Notes under the pieces: model-generated
Told to the model about the DNA's origin: nothing
The model's input: the letters and a program-made list of their open reading frames with translations, nothing else
Database searches by the model: none
Shown: positions 49,001 to 52,947 of the stretch, piece after piece
Position numbering within the stretch: the stretch's first letter is position 1
How the letters are laid out: every line of letters begins with the position of its first letter
Position numbers and translations under genes: made by a program
Origin: Candidatus Altimarinota bacterium
GTDB taxonomy: Bacteria > Cyanobacteriota > Cyanobacteriia > Cyanobacteriales > Microcystaceae
Assembly: GCA_012031035.1 (NCBI GenBank)
Contig: JAAUUT010000023.1
Coordinates: forward strand, 1-52,947
Reading direction: 5' to 3'
DNA: 52,947 bases

Positions 49001-50078
49001 AAAATTATTGCAACTAATCGCTACAACGCAGCAAGAACAGCAAGAGGTTGCATCCATGCAAGACTATCTCTATCAAATTGAATGGCAACTCAAACCTCAT
49101 CAGGAGCCGAGCTTATTGTCAACATCCCGATCGCCCGAAGATGATTTAGTTTGGTTGATTTTCAGCGATCGCCAAGGGGTAGGAGAAACTCTCAGCCTAG
49201 AATTAGAAAAACAAGGTCAAAGTTGTTTGCTCGTCGAGCATCATCATAGCTTTAGTCGTAAAGATCTAACTACCTGGGAGCTCGATCCACTCAAACGAGA
49301 AGATTGGCAACACTTGTTTGCAGAAATTGCAGCAACAGGCAAACAGTTACGAGGTGTCATTCATCTTTGGAGTTTGGATGCAGTATCTAGTTCTCAGTTA
49401 AATCTTGAAACTCTCGAACGAGCGCGAAATTTTGGAACGCTCAGCGTCCTATATTTAGTACAAACGCTAGCCAAACAACAGTTAACCGAATCTTTTGCCT
49501 TATGGTTGGGAACGCGCGAAGCAATGCCGATTAACTCAGGTCAAACTGTTGCTGTGGCTCAAACACCTCTATGGGGATTGGGAAAAGTAATTTCCCTGGA
49601 ATATCCTCAACTTTGGGGAGGAATTATCGATTTAGATTCAGATAGTTTAACGGCAATAGCAACTAACTTAACTGGCGAACTAGAAGACTCCGAGGGAGAA
49701 GATTACATTGCTTTTCGTCAGGGACAAAGATACGTTGCCAGATTAGTCAAAACTCCTCCACTCCATTTCAAACCAGTATCGATCCAGACTGATGCCACCT
49801 ATTTAATTACAGGTGGATTGGGCGCTTTGGGATTGCAAATTGCTCGATGGCTGGTGGCAGAAGGTGCAAACAATTTAGTTTTAATTGGGCGCAGACAGGC
49901 TTCAGAACGAGCGAGAGAGACATTAAAACAATTAGAGAACACAGGAATCAATCTCAGAATTATTCAAGCAGATGTCTCTAATTATCGAGACATGGAAGCT
50001 GTTTTCGAGCAAATTGCCCGAATGCCAATGCTTAAAGGCATCGTTCACGCTGCTGGGTGGCAAGCGATCGCCCGCTAG
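45927..50078 (+). CDS. type I PKS part: ACP-KS-AT-KR (frame broken at both ends)
   Basis: The middle of the assembly line. An ACP lies near 46020-46240 with EPLASYGLSSRSLV carrying the phosphopantetheine serine. The KS runs about 46285-47530 with DTACSSSLVAVH, ETHGTGT and NIGHLEAAAG, giving the Cys-His-His triad. The AT runs about 47830-48800 with FTGQGSQYAGMG, GHSVGEYVAA and AFHSPLM, a malonyl-type set. A KR starts near 49100 with TYLITGGLGALGLQIA. The ATG at 45927 is probably not a real start, since the fused reading comes from the FAAL. The frame ends at 50078 inside the KR where a G has been lost (GGG at 50055-50057). The product would be a beta-hydroxyacyl chain on ACP. Confidence 0.9.
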   Translation: MRPRIFSWYARSLDGLAKPTVAPQVTIRTKNTSIENWLIAKLAQTLNLTREQIDIEEPLASYGLSSRSLVTLVGDLEEWLGVSLSATLLWQYPTIRSVSAYLSGEETSPQKITPANKSEEPIAVVGMGCRFPGADSPEAFWQLLRDGVDAITTVPTTRWHGDREWGGFLREVDRFDAQFFNISPREAEYIDPQQRLTLEVAWEALEYGAIPARSLAGTQTGVFIGIATNDYAQRHLHDLNYSDAYLGTGMASSLVANRLSYYLDLRGPSLAVDTACSSSLVAVHLACQSINNGECHLAIAGGVNVILNPVLTASFAKAGMMSADGHCKTFDVAADGYVRGEGCGIVILKPLSAAIADGNKIFAVIKGSAVNQDGRSNGLTAPNSLAQQAVISQALQKANVSPSEIGYVETHGTGTPLGDPIEVEALNSILSHDRLPEKPCAIGSVKTNIGHLEAAAGIAGLIKVVLSLQNQAIPPHLHLKNINPLVAKNNRCLSIVDRLLPWTTNIPRLASVSSFGFGGTNAHTIVSEWEEISQDRENTSIVDRPLHLLTLSAKNEKALTDLVGSYRQFLTNNPEISLADICFTANTRRTHFDYSLAVIAESHQQLQARLTSYLNREETFGLWQSQRQKNNNPNIAFLFTGQGSQYAGMGYQLYQTQPTFKNTLDRCAEILEPYLDKNLLELLFSNNTNFLDETIYTQPALFALEYSLAQLWQSWGIVPDAVMGHSVGEYVAATLAGVFSLEDSLKLICQRAKLMQSLPQNGAMLAVSASEAEITPWLTKFENQVTIAAINAPNSIVISGLREAIEQIEKQLTAKAIKTKRLQVSNAFHSPLMEPILEEFEWIASTINYSQPKIKLISNLTGQLITDEVTHPEYWCRHLRNPVRFAAGIDTLDRLGTNVFIEIGAKPILLSMGRQCLPKHQGLWLSSLRPQQSDWQELLERLATLYSNGIEIDWSGFDRDYPRNLCILPRYPFQRERYWLDVNENKTGDRLTSHLDLLHGCKVEQLTQQLQTNHRLSVEESKLLPKLLQLIATTQQEQQEVASMQDYLYQIEWQLKPHQEPSLLSTSRSPEDDLVWLIFSDRQGVGETLSLELEKQGQSCLLVEHHHSFSRKDLTTWELDPLKREDWQHLFAEIAATGKQLRGVIHLWSLDAVSSSQLNLETLERARNFGTLSVLYLVQTLAKQQLTESFALWLGTREAMPINSGQTVAVAQTPLWGLGKVISLEYPQLWGGIIDLDSDSLTAIATNLTGELEDSEGEDYIAFRQGQRYVARLVKTPPLHFKPVSIQTDATYLITGGLGALGLQIARWLVAEGANNLVLIGRRQASERARETLKQLENTGINLRIIQADVSNYRDMEAVFEQIARMPMLKGIVHAAGWQAIAR
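47832..48073 (+). repeat. near-identical AT segment, copy 1 (copy 2 at 52707-52947)
   Basis: This 242-base stretch from the first AT domain aligns with the last 241 bases of the window with nine substitutions and one single-base gap by my count. The KS domains just upstream are much less alike, so a local duplication or gene conversion of the AT has occurred. The gap is the frameshift in the second PKS. Confidence 0.85.
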
Positions 50079-50980
50079 AAAACACCGATTTAAGCGAATT
50101 TGATGGTGTTTGGTCGGCTAAAGTTACGGGTGCTTGGATTTTACATCAATTAACTCAAGAAATGAGTCTAGATTTCTCTGTCAATTTTTCCTCGATCGCT
50201 TCTGTTTGGGGTGGTAAAGGACAAGGTGTATATGCTGCTGCCAATCAATTTCTAGACGGATTAGCCCACTATCGATCGAGTCTGGGACAGCCAACTTGGA
50301 GTATTAATTGGGGTCCTTGGGCGGGGGAAAATATGGCAGATGCTAAATTCAAGACTAAATTAAGTCGTCTGGGTATTACTCCTCTATCTCCAGCAACAGG
50401 AATTCGAGCTTTAAAAGCTTTGTTGAGTACAAACCTCATTCAAGCTACGGTAGCACGAATAGACTGGCATCTGTTCCAAGATATTTATCAATCTCGACGA
50501 GCGAGATTATTATTCGAGCAAATTGCCCCAGCTACAACAACCAAACCAACTTCTCGATCGCAATCTTCAGGTGTTCTTTTACATCAATTAAAACAAACAC
50601 CAAAGAGAGAACTTTTTACTCAAATAAAAACCTATTTACAAATAAAATTAGCCAAAATTCTCAAATTAAAACCAGCAGCGATCGAACCCCAACAAGGCTT
50701 TTTTGAATTAGGTCTAGATTCTTTAATGGTAGTTGAGCTTAAAAATTGTCTGGATCGAGATTTTGAGACTATTTTTTCCACAAGTTTAATTTTTAACTAT
50801 TCAACCCTAGATAAATTAGCCAGTTATCTAGAAGATTTTCTTAATGGCCAAACAGAAATGAAAATTCAAGAGCGAGAAAATCAACTTGAAACTAAGGAAA
50901 TCGATTCACTAAATCCTCAAGAATTAGAACAATTACTCGTTCGAGAAATTCAAGAAATAGAAACATTAATTAGTTATTGA
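50057..50980 (+). CDS. type I PKS C-terminal part: rest of KR and ACP
   Basis: Continues the KR of the preceding frame with DRPLENTDLSEFDGVW, the serine of NFSSIASVWGG and the catalytic tyrosine of GVYAAANQFLDGL, followed by SINWGPWAG. A second ACP (about 50620-50840) carries GFFELGLDSLMVVELK with the modified serine. The last 35 residues (LNPQELEQLLVREIQEIETL) form a charged helix, probably the docking domain for the following PKS protein, whose N-terminus is also helical. Restoring one G upstream (HAAGVASDRPL) makes this continuous with 45927-50078. Confidence 0.9.
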   Translation: MASDRPLENTDLSEFDGVWSAKVTGAWILHQLTQEMSLDFSVNFSSIASVWGGKGQGVYAAANQFLDGLAHYRSSLGQPTWSINWGPWAGENMADAKFKTKLSRLGITPLSPATGIRALKALLSTNLIQATVARIDWHLFQDIYQSRRARLLFEQIAPATTTKPTSRSQSSGVLLHQLKQTPKRELFTQIKTYLQIKLAKILKLKPAAIEPQQGFFELGLDSLMVVELKNCLDRDFETIFSTSLIFNYSTLDKLASYLEDFLNGQTEMKIQERENQLETKEIDSLNPQELEQLLVREIQEIETLISY

Positions 50981-51065
50981 GGTTTTTAATACTCAATAAT
51001 TCCCAAACAATTTCTCTTGACGATTGCTTACTTTTATTAATTAACAACTCAAACAGAACAGCTAT

Positions 51066-52947
51066 ATGAGCCAAGAAATTGCCGAGGTCAACCAAACAGG
51101 TTTAACTAAAGAAGTATTACTGAAAGTCAGACAACTAAAGACAAAAATTGAGGAACACGATCGACTCAAACACGAACCGATCGCCGTTATTGGGATGGGT
51201 TGCCGTTTTCCCGATCGAGTAAATAGTCCCCAAGAGTATTGGCAATTACTAGAAAAAGGTATTGATGCCATTTCTGAAGCACCGAGCGATCGCTTTACAA
51301 AAAATCAAAAATACGGTGGTTTTTTAACAGATATAGATCGATTTGACCCACAATTTTTTGGAATTTCTCCTCGCGAAGCGACTAGTCTCGACCCCCAACA
51401 AAGATTGTTACTAGAAGTAAGTTGGGAAGCGTTAGAAAGGGCAGCCATAGCACCATCACAACTACAGGGAAGCAACAGTGGAATTTTTGTCGGTATTTCT
51501 CATAATGACTATAGCGAACTAATTCGACAGGCAGGTGAGGAAGCGATCGACAGCTACTATGCGACGGGAAATAGTCTTAATGTGGCTGCGGGAAGATTAG
51601 CCTATCTTTTTGGCTGCCAGGGGCCAGCAATGGCGATCGACACGGCTTGTTCTTCCTCTTTAGTTGCCGTACATTTGGCAGTTCAAAGCTTGCGTCGTCG
51701 AGAATGCAATCTTGCTTTAGCTGGTGGAGTCAATTTAGTTTTATCTCCCTATAATAGTTTAGCTTTATCGATCGCTAACTTGATGGCAGCAGATGGTCGT
51801 TGTAAGACTTTTGATGTCGGTGCAGATGGCTATGTTAGAGGTGAAGGCTGCGGAGTTATCGTTCTCAAAAGATTAAAAGAGGCGGTTGCAGACCGAGACA
51901 ACATTTTAGCCGTAATTCGCGGTTCTGCGGTCAATCAAGACGGACGTAGTAGCGGTTTAACCGTTCCCAATGGTATAGCGCAACAAGAATTAATTCAAGC
52001 TGCCTTAGCCGATGCTAGAGTGCAACCATCGCAGATAAGTTATCTAGAAGCCCACGGGACGGGAACTTCTCTCGGAGATCCGCTTGAAGTTGAAGCGATC
52101 GCGACAATTTTATGTCAAAACCGCGATCGCAATTTTCCTTTGGCGATCGGTTCGGTAAAAACTAATATCGGACATTTAGAATCGGCTTCTGGTATTGCGG
52201 GTTTAATCAAAGTCATTTTGGCACTACAGCATCAAAAAATTCCACCTCATCTGCATCTAAAACAACTCAATCCACAGATAGCTTGCCAAGATAGAATAAT
52301 TATTCCCAGCCAGCTAATGCCTTGGCAAACTGAAGGTTCGCGCATTACTGGCGTTAGTTCTTTTGGCTTTAGTGGAACTAATGCCCACGTTATTTTAGAA
52401 GAACCAAGTATTGTCGATCGCCCTCTTAAAAATAAAAGTTACGACCGAGAAGATCGCCCACAGCATCTTTTAACTCTCTCGGCTAAAAATGAGAAAGCAT
52501 TAGCAGATACGATCGAGAGATACAGTGCATTTATAAATAACCATCCTGAAATTCCCCTTGCAGATCTTTGCTTTACCGCTAATACGGGAAGAAATCATTT
52601 TTCTCATCGTCTAGCTGTTATTGCTGAGACTTTAGAATCTTTAAGCCAACAGTTATCTCGTCAGTTATCATCAAAATCTTTAGAGGATACCGCATCGCCT
52701 AAGATCGCTTTTTTATTTACAGGGCAAGGTTCTCAGTATGCGGGGATGGGCTACCAACTCTATCAAACTCTGCCCACTTTTAAGAATACACTCGATCGCT
52801 GCGCGGAAATTCTCGAACCTTATTTAGATAAAAATTTACTCGAATTACTATTTTCAACAACACAAATTTCCTAGACGAAACCATCTACACTCAACCCGCC
52901 TTATTTGCCCTGGAATACTCTCTAGCCCAACTCTGGTTATCTTGGGG
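51066..52947 (+). CDS. second type I PKS, KS-AT, runs off window and frameshifted
   Basis: The next module. A short N-terminal coiled docking helix (VLLKVRQLKTKIEEHDRL) precedes a KS with PIAVIGMGCRFP, DTACSSSLVAVH, EAHGTGT and NIGHLESASG. The AT begins at FTGQGSQYAGMG near 52713. The frame as given stops at 52874, but the DNA is nearly identical to 47832-48073 except for one missing A (AA at 52856-52857 against AAA). The other frame then continues DETIYTQPALFALEYSLAQLW to the window end. It follows the first PKS by 85 bases on the same strand. Later domains (KR, ACP or an NRPS) lie outside the window. Confidence 0.92.

Noticed and set aside
50050..50078. Programmed frameshift in the KR coding region
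   Set aside because: A GGG run is not a slippery heptamer, and seven other genes show the same kind of one-base loss, so a shared cause is simpler.

Overview
The window is chromosomal DNA from a cyanobacterium. The octamer GCGATCGC (HIP1) occurs throughout. The genes include phosphoribulokinase, a beta-carboxysome shell protein (CcmK), PetH with an N-terminal phycobilisome-linker domain, FtsH and SufE, and the DNA is moderately AT-rich. The genus cannot be fixed from the window alone. No insertion sequence, CRISPR array or prophage was seen.

Layout. 1-900: an N-terminally incomplete iron-siderophore binding protein. 1.0-8.5 kb: a PhoD-like phosphatase, glycogen phosphorylase, a pentapeptide-repeat protein and a DICT plus degenerate HD-GYP protein. 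8.7-12.8 kb: a frameshifted glycosyltransferase, a sulfotransferase, IspD, an orphan PEP-CTERM tail, a small hypothetical protein and PdxH. 12.9-17.5 kb: tRNA-His, SufE with a hypothetical partner, a Crp/Fnr regulator, a long ankyrin-repeat protein and a DUF4079 membrane protein. 17.6-22 kb: phosphoribulokinase, then a DUF1611 protein paired with a frameshifted ornithine/alanine-racemase-like gene, then two small proteins. 22.5-29.4 kb: an SDR, a fasciclin protein, CcmK with a 68-residue partner, an RRM protein, petH and ftsH.

From 29.7 kb to the right edge lies one large iron-uptake and siderophore locus. A minus-strand operon of ten genes runs from a TonB-dependent receptor with two AMIN domains through two half-size ABC transporters with an SDR between them, an RhtX/FptX-like MFS permease, another SDR, a membrane protein and two saccharopine-dehydrogenase-like oxidoreductases to an HlyD-type adaptor. 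Diverging from it on the plus strand is an assembly line: fatty-acyl-AMP ligase, ACP, KS, AT, KR, ACP, then a second KS-AT protein that runs off the window. Fur-box-like sequences lie in the 615-base divergent intergenic region. The simplest reading is a Fur-controlled locus that makes, exports and re-imports a lipid-tailed polyketide or mixed siderophore.

The most striking global observation is that at least eight reading frames (glycosyltransferase, racemase, HlyD, ABC-2, SDR, FAAL/ACP join, KR, second PKS) are each interrupted by loss of exactly one base in a short homopolymer. Restoring one base gives a full-length family member every time. Six of the eight lie in the siderophore locus and none was found in core genes. 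This is either homopolymer under-calling in the assembly or real decay concentrated in accessory genes; raw reads would decide.
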